The notes under the pieces: generated by a model
The model's input: the letters and a program-made list of their open reading frames with translations, nothing else
Database searches by the model: none
Told to the model about the DNA's origin: nothing
In this document: one piece after another, positions 11,665 to 25,078 of the stretch
Layout: each line of letters starts with the position of its first letter
Numbering within the stretch: the first letter of the stretch is position 1
Source of the DNA: Lineus longissimus
Lineage: Eukaryota > Nemertea > Pilidiophora > Heteronemertea > Lineidae
Direction: 5' to 3'
Length of the DNA stretch: 64,000 nucleotides
Assembly (NCBI RefSeq): GCF_910592395.1
Contig: NC_088312.1
Coordinates: 10,416,001-10,480,000 of the forward strand
Translations under genes and position numbers: made by a program

Positions 11665-14600
11665 GTAAGTCGATTCCAGTAGAACAACAGGTGGTTGAAA
11701 CAGTATACTAAACTAATTTAGCTTTGTTGTTTACCATCTATAATTTAGAGCAAGGAAATGCACGGCGGTATAGTATCACACTATACATTCATAATCATAG
11801 TGCAATTACATGTAGTCTACTACTTGCATTGTACCAGTGCATCGTCCCTTCTGAACCATCAGAGGTGCTCCGTCCGTTACCTCCAACGGAGACCTGCCAC
11901 AGCTTTTCTATTGGGGTGTGGATACTTCATATACACTTTTAACTCCACCAACTCATATGCATTATTTGATCTCGCCATATATTCCCGAAGGGAGGCATTC
12001 ATTGGCCTGACTCGAATTGCCTCCTTTGAAACCAAAACACTTTTTCAATCAAGATGATCATAGACTCAGTTGGCACAGTCGGTGTGATTGGAATACCTAA
12101 ATAGCCAGCTAAATACGTCGAGTGGATAAAAGATAATCGATCATTCCAGAAGATCAAAGTTACCAATTTTAGACGATGACCAAGAGTGATTTAAGCTACA
12201 TGTTATCGGTAAACCATAGCAGGGGAGAAATTATCAAGCCCAATTTTGCTTAGATCCAGTTCGGTGTAGAAGTAGAAAGCGTCCCACTGGAAAAACTGTC
12301 CTGCCTTATTGTATCCTGACGGCTTATCATATGTGGTTATTAAGAGGTCATGACCGTTAATAGATCAGAGAACACTGTCAAAAAGGTGTCATTCGTTGGA
12401 GAAAGCGAACTCTTCGAAGAAAATTCACCGATTTCGTATTCCCCGGCAAGAATTACTCAATCTCGTTAAATCAAAGATCTCATCATTTCATAATTGCTGT
12501 CTCTGTCATCACCGCTGACAGTTTCAGCATATTACAGTTTCCATGGTGACCGAGCCTTGGATGAAATTGCTTATGTAAGCAATGGGCGTGGCAGATGTCT
12601 GCGCTACTGACGGTCCGTGATTCTTTAGATCGTCAAAGTTGAACGAGATCAATAATGGCGCGATCAGGGTCGTATGGAGGGCACTGTGGCTGGTTCAGGT
12701 TTGACTGTAATGGTTACTTTAAGGTCAAGGTTCGGATACCATAATCGATGAACTTTGAGTTCGCGATCAAATAACAAATAAGCCAAAGGCTTCCGAATCG
12801 ACGAGCGGGTGAGATTGCACAAAGGTCCTTCTGGCTACACTGGTGAGATGTTCGAGGAAATTAATTTTGCATCCTAAAATATATACACAAAGTACCGCAG
12901 CGACATCGTTGCCAAAGGTCAGAGAAACTCTTTAACCTGGTCGTGCCCATCAAGAATCAATCTTTATAACGTGACACACGCGAAGAAATCATCCTTATAG
13001 CCAATTTGCCAGTGACACTACATTCTGACAGTACCCAGGCCAGGCTACTCGCACAATTTCCAAACTTGGGAACAAGGTTGTTTATGTCTTTCCGTGGTCG
13101 GCCAGGCTGATTTCAGATACGGTGTTGCCATGACAACTGAATCCGTACAGTGATGATTCTCAAGGGCGGGTGCCTCATGGAACACTGTTGCAGGGACTCC
13201 TGTCTCACCCATATTTGACTGCATTTTGAGGTCCTACCTTTATGGATGGCGATATTTTTAAATGATCATTTCACAGCCAGCGACAGGTGATATTTCATTC
13301 ATGCAAATTATATCAATTATTGTATACAATGTAACTACATGTACTTGATTTTAAAACGGGAATTTTATTAGTAATCACTATTAGAACTCGATCTATAGAT
13401 CAAATACAATATCAATGCAGCACTAAAAATGGGAATGTATTATCCCAAGTGAATTCAAGCCACTGGTACATTATTCACGCTGACGATTGCAAAGAACAAC
13501 AGCTGCCACCGCCTTTAATAAAAGAAACATGCATTGCATTGCCTAACGGCTTTAAACAACATATGACACATTATGCGGTAAGGTTGTATACTGACTTAAA
13601 AAGTGCATCACATATTCTGCATGCAGAGTGTCCCCGTCATAAAAGTGTCAAACCTGACTTAGGCTACTGTCGGGTATGGCTATAGACTAGAGGTCAATGA
13701 GATTTACAGTGTAGAATTGAGGCGGCGGAAGTTCCCTAAAGCCCGTCACACCGTATAGGCTATATTATGCGATTGCATTATAATAACTTCATCAGTATGT
13801 TATCACAATTTCGTTGGTTAGCACGCTTACCACGAAATACGTTTCAATGAATAATTTTAAGGAAAATATAAGCTGTCCGTACGATTGTGTTACCCAAAGC
13901 TACTGGCTCCTTATCACGCCATAGATTGCCATGAAAACGTGCAGTGGAATTGATATACTTCAATAAATGCCGAAGTTACCGTTAACACCCACAATAAGAA
14001 CCGAGTTTCCAGCTCGGAAACATGGATGTTACAGGTAAACATTCCCATGGTGCATTGCGATGACCCAGCAGACGACTGCAGATGACAGCCATGAAAAAAT
14101 ACTACTGAGCAAAAGTAAAGTTACATATTTCTGGAATGTAACGATCGTTCCATCTGAGATGCCTTCGGTTACCTTGCAAAATTGAGATACAGCATCCAGG
14201 TTTTTCTCGCAAAGAAATGAATTATGATGAACCCGTTGGTGAGAACGTACGTATTCATGATGGATAGCGTGCTATCGGTAGATAACTATACTTAGCTTCA
14301 AAAGAAAAAAGGGATGCTAATCGATAGCACCCTATACTACCCTAGATTTCACAATACTGTTATCGAAGGCCGAGGCATAAAACCCAAATTAACGATGTAT
14401 GAATCGGCGGGAAATATCCCGTTGTCAAGAAAATAAAATGTTTGTCAACAATTGTAGGCCTATAATCGCTCAGTTGAGTGGGAAGATGATATGTCATCTC
14501 GTGCCAGGCAGCTGAGACAAAAAGAACATATACACGGATCAAAATATTCGTATCGTTATCAAAATCGATTCAAAAAGTTCCCTTTGAGAAGATGTCACTT

Positions 14601-16286
14601 ACCAGTGATGCGCTCTTTTGCGGAAATTGTTGATACTGATCTGACCTACATCCACGAGTGCCGCTACCAGTTCTTGTCTCACGCTCCCGAAATCAAGCGG
14701 TATAAAGCGTGATCGACTAAACAGCCGAAGCAGTCCTGGGTGCCACACTGTTCAAAGTCCTGCATTGATTTGACACTATCCTTGATGACATTGGCATGCA
14801 TCCGCAACAAAATGACCTCTTGATACGGAATATGGAAACAAGTGCGACACGCAACAGAGAGGTCTCGTCATCCAAACCCTACACAAGAAGCGCGCTGAAG
14901 GCCGAACACGCTCGCAACCGTAATTTTTCTGATGAAGCCTCGATCAATCACGGACTGCAACACAGGCTAACGCTGCATATAAGTTTGATCCCTGTATCGG
15001 GTCATTCATGCAGCAGCATATACGTCGATATGCCAGCATCCAGATAGCAGTATGGTATCGGACGCCCCTGGCAATACGGGCTACACGCGCGGGACACAAA
15101 GACCTGGCGTTAGATCGATTTTAAGTCGTCCTCAGTGTCGCATGGATCCGTTATTGTCATGGTATTCGGCAAATTAAAATCATGATATCAAATTACTAGT
15201 CATGAATACGATGTGGAGAAGGTTCTTTAGGCGCATTGATCGGCAGAAGAACAACAGAATCTCTCCAAATTCATATTTGTCGAGCAAAAAATGAGGACCA
15301 ACATTTTGATTGACGGTTTTGCAGATGAATGTGTTGATACGGATCATGAATGACAAGGAAGCGTAAAAGAAATTAGTTTTCTAAAAAGACAATGATCAGC
15401 ATACTGTTTGAAATGCGGGGCACGTTTTTTTTCCATAATTGAAGCACTCCACCATTCCAGTTTCAAATTCATTAAACGTTCTTTAATTCGTCGAGATATA
15501 AATGGACTACGATAATTTCTCACAATGTTTGGAGCAACATAGTACATGTACTTCAGGCAATCGATTTTTCAAGCGACCTCGGCATCGCATGTTGCCATCT
15601 GGTGGTACATAGCAGCTCAACTGGCATAGCAGCCCATTTTCTTCAACATTTCCTAAGGCTCCATCTTTAGTCATCCCGTAGAAAGGCCTTGTATTATATA
15701 TTTTTTCAACACCCTTAAAGTGCCTTGTGCCTTGTTGGAGATACATGGAATTACCTCCCATCACATTGAAATGACCTCCCATCGAATATCATTACCGTAT
15801 CGTCCCTCATTAAAACAAATCCTAATAACTACATGTAGCAATTTCTAAGAAGCAGTAAAATCCATGATGATGAAGTATATATAATGGTAATGACGACATC
15901 CCTGTGTTCACTACTGTTGATTTTATGGGGAGTGGTTGTCAAGGGAGGATACAATACGAATGGGTCACCATTGGCAACACATGGGTTTACATTCAACCTT
16001 GTCCCTTTGTTTACCACAGACATGTTTTACAGATTCTGAATGTCTTTTCTGTACGCTGGTTATCCCTGGTTCGAGGGTATTGTAATCGTGGATACAGATC
16101 TAGAGTAACCTACCTTTTGACCCAAATACGACAGATGGACTGGGCGTTGACTGTAACAAATAATCCGATATGCCGACAGCATCTAACGTTTGTGTCGTTT
16201 GCTTAAAATGAATGTTGGTGTCATGCATGAATAAATGGTATCCGGTGTTTTCGTTACTGCAATGAATTGTCAGTGGCTGATCATAC
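11665..16286. other. long interval without recognised exons (possible intron)
   Basis: If the signal-peptide exon at 11585 belongs to the receptor, this is the front of its first intron. Apart from the short ORF at 15890-16039, nothing coding or repetitive is supported here. Confidence 0.35.
15890..16039 (+). CDS. short ORF with signal-peptide-like start, 49 aa
   Basis: The ORF begins ATG ACG ACA and encodes MTTSLCSLLLILWGVVVKGG, a short polar N-terminus followed by a hydrophobic core like a secretory leader. It then runs about 30 residues to a stop. I find no strong donor inside it with the phase needed to join the receptor exon at 19556. It may be a small secreted peptide, an alternative first exon, or a chance ORF. 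No homology was recognised. Confidence 0.2.
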   Translation: MTTSLCSLLLILWGVVVKGGYNTNGSPLATHGFTFNLVPLFTTDMFYRF

Positions 16287-17009
16287 TGTTGTCTTTGTCT
16301 TAGGGGGACCAGAATCGGCATCAGTCAGTGAAAGGACGATACCTGATCTGATTGTGGACGTATGGTGTTGCCTTTGTTTCAGGGAGATCAGAATCTGCAA
16401 CAGTTAGTGAAAGGACGATACCTGATTGTGGATGTATGGTGTTGCCTTTGTATTAGGGAGATCAGAATCTGCAGCAGTTAGTGAAAGGACGATACCTGAT
16501 AGTGGGCGTATGGTGTTGCCTTTGTTTTAGGGAGATCAGAAGCTACACTAGTTAGTGAAAGGACGATACCTGATTGTGGACGTATGGTGTTGCCTTTGTT
16601 TTAGTGAGATCAGAATCTACACTAGTTAGTGAAAGGACGATACCTGATTGTGGACGTATGGTGTTGCCTTTGTTTTAGGGAGATCAGAATCTGATGCAGT
16701 TAGTGAAAGGACGATACCTGATTGTGGACGTATGGTGTTGCCTTTGTTTTAGGGAGATCAGAATCTGATGCAGTTAGTGAAAGGACGATACCTGATAGTG
16801 GACGTATGGTGTTGCCTTTGTTTTAGGGAGATCAGAATCTGCAGCAGTTAGTGAAAGGACGATAACTGATTGTGGACGTATGGTGTTGCCTTTGTTTTAG
16901 GGAGATCAGAATCTGATGCAGTTAGTGAAAGGACGATACCTGATTGTGGACGTATGGTGTTGCCTTTGTTTTAGGGAGATCAGAATCTGCAGCGGTTAGT
17001 GAAATGATG
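16287..17009 (+). repeat. 74-bp minisatellite, about ten copies, each with exon-like splice signals
   Basis: Units begin after TTTGTTTTAG at 16304, 16383, 16457, 16531, 16605, 16679, 16753, 16827, 16901 and 16975. The first unit is 5 bp longer and the last is partial. Most units have a pyrimidine-rich stretch ending in TAG, then 51 nt open in one frame (starting GDQNLQQLVKGRY), then GTATGG. Units differ by only a few bases, so the expansion is recent. No mobile-element features are seen. Confidence 0.9.
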
Positions 17010-19555
17010 AATTGTCGTTATTGGGAGATGACCGGTCATGCATCGATTTGTGTAAGGTTATGATACCTATCAGTTATGCCGTTCCATGTCGGACGGCTCG
17101 CATGCAGCCGGACCTAAGGTTTACTTCAGAGGCTCAAAATAAAGGAACACGTCAAAGACCAACCCAGTTTATACCGCTACCAGTATACACGTATATACAA
17201 AACTGAAATCTCACTAACTAGATTAGTCAGTGTATTCAACTCGTGCATTCCAATGTAAAAAAAATCTGAGCTTTCTTATAAACGGATTTTATATGGCTTT
17301 TTATTCAATTTTAGTCATGCGGCCAAGTAGGGCATGACATGACGTCGGACTCGCATTGAATTGTACTGAGCCTCCATAAATAATGTCTTTTATTTCATTT
17401 TCATTGACAACAAGGTCGATATCACAGCATAATTTCATCTGAATACTAGTGCGGGATGAGAAAAACTTGGTCGTGGCGTTAAGTTTGACGTGATGTCTCA
17501 ATGGTTTTGGTCTCACGGATTATATCTCCATTTGGCGGTGCTGCTGGTTCGTGTGGTTGTGTCTTTCCCCGGATGGGGTCAACCGCAGGAAGGATGTGGC
17601 AGGTGTTTGATTGAGGTACGTGCTCTCGATGATAGTTTTCTGATCGTGGCCTGATCGGGTCAAGGTCATATTCACTCATAATGTCTCTATCGATTACTGA
17701 TATAAATAAATGGCGGTGATGTACCATCGTATAAATTGCACGCATATCTTCAAGATATAACTACATTGGCTGCAGAGGAAAAGGAAGAAAGATGGATACA
17801 GCCGAGTCCCCTAACATTGTAGCTGCTTCGAACAAATACACGTACAAATGTATATACGGCCATTTTTGTGATAGTTAGGCCTATAAACATGAATTCTTTG
17901 ACCTTGTTAAAGTGGTACGACTTCGTTTTTGCTCACCGGGGTCGGAAATAAACTTAAACGTTCATGACGTTAAAGTCTACCTGGTCCCGCTCAACAAGTC
18001 TAAACTAATCACTCACAGGAAAGAATCAACTGGACTTGTCATCTTATGTTTTGAAAAGAAACATGGAAAAAAAATTATGCAGCGTGTTTTTAAAAAGCAC
18101 GTTTCCTCCGCATACATGTATAAGGCTCAAATCAACTGCAAGACACCTACAATATATTCAGTGCCCTCTCGTTACACGGATTTTACACCCAGGGTTGTAT
18201 TTAATAGAGATGGTCTAAGTGCTCATATTCGGATAACATCATATTTTGTATTTTTTAGTCTCATCCAGAGGAACAATGCGACATTACTGGCTTTAGTAAG
18301 TAGGCATTCTAGAGTACATACAAATCCCCCGAAACGCATTCCCGGATCAGAGTTGAACGCTTGGAAGTAACCGTTTAGCCGTATGAAGGGCCTCAGTAGA
18401 AAAGGCCTATTGCGTGCAACAGACGCACAAAAACCGACTTAAGTATATACTAGTACATCAAATTATAAAGCCATCAAATGCATTTTTATCGCCTTTAGGC
18501 GGTTGGAGCAATATGTACTAAGGGAAGCCAATCACTAATAACTCAAGAAATAACTAATCATTCATATGCGTTATACGTGCTAATGTATGCATAACGAATA
18601 TAGTGTCACGGAATTTTTTTAACTTGTTTTGGAATTCTTACTTTCTAAATACCTTTTCAGAAAGTCAGGTCATCCATTTCGGTGCCACTGTGCCAACAAC
18701 AGTGCGTGTATTCATCAATATATCGCAGATGGTTTTGGTAATACAGTAATAAGAATGAAAGTATGACCGATAAAAAAACCATTCTTCGATATATCGCGGA
18801 CATTGTACATGTATTTATCTATATAGATATCGTACCGAAACGAATGGCTCTCAAACTTATTATGCCGTTGGCGCAAAATATCAACTCTTCTTTGACTTCG
18901 GTCAACAAACTTAAAAGCATGTCACTTTTTCAGCGGACATAGCTTCTCCACTTCCACGATCTCACTGCTACATCACAGCGCCAAAACTCAAGGTGAAAGT
19001 AGTTCCCGTAAAAGGCTGTCGTAGACTTACATTTAACGTTACTATTAGGCTTCCAGCCGAAGGTGAGTCTCCAGTAACATTTTTGGCTACTATAATCAAA
19101 TGTGCATGAAAAATATTTCATGCATTTCAAATGCCGCCCTCAACATTTTTTAGATGAGATACGAGCCAAAAATGCCTCATGGGTTTGTTTCGTTAAACGT
19201 ACATAAAGACTTTCGGTATTGGCGATAGATTCGGTAAATATCACCAGCCTGATTGACCATGGACGAACTTGTATTTGGCACGTGGCAAAGCTAGGACTAT
19301 CACAACGTCATTTTGACACTGATGTCATCGACAAACATCGATTCGAAGATGCCTGGTTTGCCAATGCGAGGAAGTTGGATACATCACGACTACGATTTAG
19401 AATTTATTCTATTTGTTTGTCTAAACGATGTCATTATTTCAAACCTAAGCTTGTGAAGAGAAACGAAGACATTGACGATGTAAAGTTTGTCATCTGATTG
19501 AACAGTTTCACATCTGGCCCAGGTCAATTCAACATTGCCTCCTTCCTCTTCCTAG
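17010..19555. other. interval without supported exons
   Basis: A 152-codon open frame (17912-18370) and a 93-codon one (19219-19497) lie here on the + strand. Neither has both a good acceptor and a donor in the phase needed to join the receptor. They may be undiscovered exons of the ectodomain or chance; I do not call them genes. Confidence 0.35.
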
Positions 19556-22500
19556 GTACAGACTGTTTGACAGGTTACCGATTGTCAATAGCCCATCATG
19601 AAAGTCAGGACTTCCTGTTCGCTTACGATATCAAACTTAGCAATGGGAATTGGTCACGTTTTGGCAAGCAGGTGAGGAAAAATATTATTCTTTCTTGCAG
19701 TTTTTCGCTCTCTTGTTTCAACGTTTCTTCAAAATTTCGTCTTTCTTTTACTTTCTGACCCAATTAAAAACCGCCAGCAAAAATAGTGAGGGAAAATTTC
19801 GAGATTTGGACTTGTCGTGCAATGACAAATTTCTGTATCTCGCTACTCTTCACATTTCAGATGGTACTCGAATTCCAGATTCCTGACCGCAGAAAGACCA
19901 CATGTGCCCCAACCGTTGTGGAAGGTAACGAATATTTTTTCAAGCTCCAGCCAGTACCGGGAAAGAGTCCCATGATGAGGTCGTTCACTGAGGATGTATT
20001 CGACTATGTTACTGTTGATTATCCTGAATGGGGTAGGTTTGTATAGGTTTCGCTGTCATGGCTTTGGGGTCCATGATTACAATAATGTTAACACTGGAAG
20101 AAGAAAAAAGATCTGAAACTTTGTAAAATTGAATTTCACGAGAGTTTTGTTTGTATGATATGACAGGACACAGTTGCTATAGGACTACTATTACGAAGGA
20201 CTGCATGATTGCAGCTGCGGTATCCTACATGACTACCACATTCATATCACAATCTACTTGGATAAAACTGATTTCGGTATTGGCGAAAAAAACTGATGTA
20301 CAAAAAAAACTGATGACGCTTCGCACTTAGCGTTACACCAAGGAATACCTATTTAAATATTACCCGGAACTCCTAATTTATGAAATTGTCTTGGCCGCTC
20401 ATGTCCCAGAACATGTCACATAACCATGTCCAACAAGTCACGAAATCGTGACTTCATGACCCTGCCAACCTGGCAAGCCTTTCAAACGATATAACGAGTC
20501 GACTCACTCTTTTCAGAACCTGGGAAATGGGCATCAGCAGTGAATCACGAGGTGCTCGCAGATGGTGTCCGCGCTTGGTTTAAAATCCCGCCTGAGCCCC
20601 AGTGTTTCTGTCTTCGGAGGTTCAAGTTAATGCTTGTCTTTAGGGAAACCGAGTTAGAGGTTGGTGCCGTCATTGTGATTTATGTGAGTATCGCTGGGCA
20701 GAACTTAGAACTGGGCCGGTGTAGAAGTTTAAAATGCCCGGGAAACAAAGTATTCTATTATGCGCTTCAATCTCTGAGCTATTGACAGTCAGGGTGTCTA
20801 TAGAACCATATTGCAGAATACAATAGGGCCGGACACTTTTTCCAGGGGGGCATTTGTTTCTGTTACACCGGTTTTGCAGCAGGCTATACGAAAGGTTTGG
20901 TGTTTCATTAAGTCATCTGCCCATTCATTTTAAAATACACGACACTCGCAAACCATCCTCCATAAGATAAAGAGAATTATTTTCTAGAAAGTTGCCGCTG
21001 AAGTACGTACGCTGAACTTCGTTTACTTGTACTATGTTGTTCGTTGTTCTCTGGTAAGGAAGACCCCATGTTCCGATGTAACAGTGTAATTTCCCCTTTA
21101 TGGTGATTTATTAAGAGAATTGTTCTCGAGAGACATATGGCCTTAAAACCTCAGAGATTAATCGAGCATAAAAGCCTCCCTTGCATGTACTGGTAAATAT
21201 CAATGTACATGTATATCAAAAACTGCTAACTCAGATCTGTTTTTGGTCATCGTTATTCTTTTTCTATTTGCAGCCGCACAACGAAGGATTCTTTCCCAAA
21301 ATAGAAGAGGGGACATATCAAATTTGCGTAAGTTGAATACTTTTAATGCATTGACACGGGCATCCTAATTCATTTTGACGAAGAGCAGAAATCTCATCAA
21401 AATTCTACCTTGTGATTGGCGAAACTCTTAAGCTGCAGTGTCTCGGTGACTTCATACTGAGGGCCTCTGATTGGTTTCAGGTCCGTGCGTTGGAAAAGAA
21501 CGACGAATGCCAGGGGCCATGTGGACGCAGCTGCACCGACTGGTTCACTTTCCCGAAAGCTCCCACCACGCCACTCATCACGACCACCAGCAATGGTTCC
21601 CGGGTCGTGATAAGGACCATCCCCAATAAAACCGGGGCTTTTCCATCTTGGTTCGGCCCTACTGTTGGCGTTACTGCTATTGTTGCTTTTTTACTTCTGT
21701 TCGGTGGAGTCGCAGCTTACCAGCGGGTAAAGAAGAGTCCTCCAGCGCCAGGTATGAAATGGTATGATACTCTCACGCTGCATGAGACCTTAATATGAGA
21801 ACAGCTTTTAATTTAAGCGAAGTAGTGTTTATCGATATGATACCAAGTATGGATTAATTTACACTTAATTATATACTAATATTCTAAATATTGGATTTTT
21901 CAACGTACATGTATCAGCCGGCGACTTTTACGCACCCGTTTTCTCCTTCTTTCAAATATCATCTTTATGAACGCACTCCCGCTTCATTTCAGACACGGAT
22001 AGCAAGCCAGACGTGGCAGTATTGTACCACGGATCAAGTAACAGAAACGCATTGCAATGTCTCAAAAGTCTTCTAGAGAGGGACAATAGATTTGTATCCA
22101 GACTAATCAACCTTTCTGATCTCCGAAATAAATTTCGGACTACATGTTTTCGAAAATGTCCCGATGATGTGATAAACATGAGTGCTATTATTCTGATTGT
22201 CTGCTCAAAGCACACAGCAGACGACTTTTTAGAGACGCAATCTTGGCCAAGGGATGCCGTCCACCAGGGATTGCTCTCTTTGATACGTGTTAGAAGTAAC
22301 CAAAGGAAACGGGTATTAGTCAAATTGAACCCAGAGTGGCCCAGCGCATCTAATCTGCTGGACTGGATGAAGTTCACTGGTGGGACAAAGGCCCTGACTT
22401 GTGATACAGTTGGGAGGGAGTTCTTGAACGCAATCATCGATGTAGCAGCAGAGAGTAACTATGAATGGCGTAAGTACCAGACACAAGTTTTGTCACCTTC

Positions 22501-23292
22501 ATGTACTTAATTAGGCCTAATGCACCTGTCAACGATGTCCAGTTCCCGGCTTTTCATGGTGACCTTCATCAGTTCTTCGTTTTCTCCGGTGATAAGTATA
22601 CACAGAACCATAAGCCATAACCCCAAAACTCATGTTTTTCATTTATTCATTATGCAATTTAGGCCGCACGTTTATTGCTGCCACTCATGTAGCGATTCTG
22701 GCCATTGATTGCCACATCGACTGGAAACCGTCTAGAAACATTTTTACAATATAATTTGGAATGTAAATTGCTTTGACTCTAGCTTTCGATCCTTACTGGA
22801 TCTTCCTCAGGTGTACCCCCATTTCGCCTACACCCATTTCGCCTACACCCATTTCGCCTCTTACCCATTTCGCCTACCCCCATTTCGCCTACACCCATTT
22901 CGCCTATTCACCATTTCGCCTACACCCACTTCGCCTATTCGCCATTACGCCTACTCACCATTTCGCCTACTAAAAAGGAAAAGAGTGGTGTGCGCTGGAC
23001 ATTTGAACAATTTTACGAATTGTCCCTCATCCATTATAAGCATTAATTTGGAAAATCAATCGGTATTGCCGTGGCGGCCATTTTCGTTGATTGTTTTTCA
23101 CGTCATTTATTCATATCGTAAATGCTTTTTTCTGTAGCTTCGATGAGCACACTCCCGCCAGAAATAGAGGAGGGTTTTCCGCCATCAGGTAGCGAACTTC
23201 ATCAGCTGGACCCAAACGTCGAAATGATGCGAGGGATGTCAGCCCAGGCGGACCCACTCCTTCCAGCGCTGAACATGGAGATGCAAGCCTAG
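19556..23292 (+). CDS. IL-17-receptor-like single-pass receptor with SEFIR/TIR-type cytoplasmic domain (5' end unresolved)
   Basis: Seven exons join with consistent phase: 19556-19671, 19861-20032, 20517-20683, 21274-21327, 21481-21751, 21993-22469 and 23138-23292 (stop TAG). The first four and part of the fifth encode a Cys-containing ectodomain of about 210 residues. The fifth also has a glycosylatable linker (NGS, NKT) and one membrane helix (GVTAIVAFLLLFGGVAAY) followed by basic residues. The sixth encodes about 158 residues with an A-strand-like PDVAVLYHGSSNRN and a central hydrophobic strand SAIILIVCSKH, the order seen in SEFIR domains of IL-17 receptors. SEFIR proteins recruit Act1/CIKS-like adaptors for NF-kB signalling. 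The last exon is an acidic tail of about 51 residues. The ectodomain is shorter than in vertebrate IL-17Rs, so upstream exons are probably missing. A TIR receptor is the main alternative. Confidence 0.65.
20797..20865 (+). repeat. dispersed repeat fragment shared with 25980-26025
   Basis: Both sites contain CAGAATACAATA, then GACACTTTTTCCA with one or two differences between. The 25.98-kb copy has a partner in inverse orientation near 26376-26402, so these look like terminal pieces of a TIR element. This copy lies in a receptor intron. Confidence 0.55.
22817..22972 (+). repeat. 15-bp minisatellite (CCCATTTCGCCTACA)n
   Basis: About ten imperfect copies of a 15-bp unit lie in the last intron of the IL-17R-like gene. 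Some units lose one or more bases or carry T for C. Because the unit is a multiple of three it gives misleading open frames; no splice sites support coding use. Confidence 0.9.
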
Positions 23293-25078
23293 AGTTAGGA
23301 GATGCGGTGTTGCAATTTATTTCAGTGACATCAACAACATTACACATTACACCAAGGTTTTTTAACATCGGAAGTCAGAATGTTATCTGAGATGATCATT
23401 TACCGTGGTGAAAAAATTATTGGTGCTATTGTTTTTCGGAATACGGGTTATTTCAGTGGGCTGTAAGTTATTACCTCCTGGTAATTTATGATAAAGGGGT
23501 TGATGTATATATTGTTGCTGAAAGATATCAGTAAGGCATAGCAGAAAGAACGCAATAGTAATACAGTAGGACATATCTATCAATATTTTATATACATGTA
23601 GTTAATCTGACTGAGACAAAAGTTCTCTGAACCAATTCAGACTCTTTTTATATACAAAAATGTATATGCGTATATATATAAGTACATTCCAGCTAAAAAG
23701 TTGAATTTGCTTGTACTATTAATTAGGGAGCAACTTTAATGACTTCAACAGCAGTTACCTCAGATAAAGCCTTTGGCGATTGATGATATTTTTATACTCA
23801 GGCGACTTCAGGGAGCACATATAGGCCCACTTCTGGTAGAATTTGAGAATGATTTATTTGGCAGCTTTCTCTATCATACCAAGTATCATGCACCAAGTAT
23901 GATGCGCATATCACTTAGAGGCAATTATTCCTCTTCAGTCAGATTACTCATTCACTGTGTACATGCACATCACAAGCATACCCTGCAGATTGATCGACAG
24001 ACAGGCACAGTCCAATGCTTCCGTGCTTTGCTATTTGAAAATTGGGGTAAACAAGACGGTCCGGTTTTGTCCGAGTGGTACTGAAATACGTCTTCGTGTT
24101 TCTTGGTACCCTCTAGGACTTGGACCCCAGAAGACGCTGATGGCGTGCTGAAATCCAGGAGTATCATATATTGTGGTGACGAATGAGAGACGTTTAGTTC
24201 ACAAGCGCAAATGCTTATTGAGTGGGTATGAAGAAAAATGCATCCAAAAACATTAGCCACAAGACACACCTTATGATGATTATCAAGCTCCTTTATTTCA
24301 TCTGTCATAATATCCTTCTATGTGATTGGTAAGAAATGTTTTCTATGATGTCGTTCACAGACTATACATTTGTTATTTTATATATACGATTTCCCAATTA
24401 GCATTTTAAAGATAATAAGAAATTGAATGGAAACTGTGTGCATAATGTTTATTTTGGTTTTATAATAAAAAGGTCTGATATTTTTATTAAGTTTGTTCTC
24501 CACTTTTGTCCACGATTCTAAGGTTGCATTGGCCTGCCTCAAAGCCGTGCTGAAAAACATTTTTGTGCTGTCTCCTGAGAGGTTGTGACTGTCTTCGGAG
24601 AGGTTGTGACTAACACAACAATCTCCTCCGCGTTGGGACTGTCTCCATGTTAGGCACAGGGACACTTCTCCAACAGAGTGGTCGTTAAAAACATTAAGCG
24701 GCTATAACTGATCGATCATCAACTCTAGTGGTTTATGTTACCGATTTTTTTTCTTTTTGTCAATTAATTATGATGAGTGTCTCAAAATTGCCCTAGCGAG
24801 TAGATTGCTCAGGATGTCCTCGCAAATGGTTCCTTAGCTACACTGCGCCAGGCTCTACACACTGGCGTATAAAATCAGATTCCTGCACAGTGTCTCAATA
24901 GATTTCACGACTGGTTGTCTTAATATCGTTCTCGGACAGGTTATCACAAAATATAGGATTCCTCGACGAGACCGGGTGTCTCAAATGGCGATGGGCTTGA
25001 CGGCCTCTAGTGGCAAATGATAGAACTGAGGGACAGCGGCAGCTTGCACTTCGTGCGCCATGTTACTGCCGGTACCGT
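23293..25078. other. 3' region of receptor gene and intergenic DNA
   Basis: No exon follows the receptor stop codon at 23290-23292. An AATAAA at about 24465 is one possible polyadenylation signal. A 103-codon open frame at 23773-24084 shows no recognisable domain and is not called. Confidence 0.4.

Noticed and set aside
15507-15782. Minus-strand open frame with DGNMRCRGRLKNRLPE, loosely like the integrase N-terminus of BEL/Pao elements
   Set aside because: The resemblance covers about 15 residues and no other retrotransposon domain lies nearby.
16287-17009. CRISPR-like appearance of regularly spaced repeats
   Set aside because: Units are contiguous with no unique spacers, in eukaryotic DNA; this is a minisatellite.
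17912-18370. 152-codon open frame before the receptor exons
   Set aside because: It has no ATG in good context and no acceptor. Its only good internal donor (18296) is phase 0, which does not fit the exon at 19556. A frame of this length can occur by chance in 64 kb.
19219-19497. 93-codon open frame directly upstream of the first receptor exon
   Set aside because: No convincing acceptor or phase-1 donor; kept only as a possible missing ectodomain exon.
22817-23137. Open frame rich in SPTPISPTP across the 15-bp repeat
   Set aside because: It is made by the repeat itself, inside an intron bounded by well-supported splice sites.
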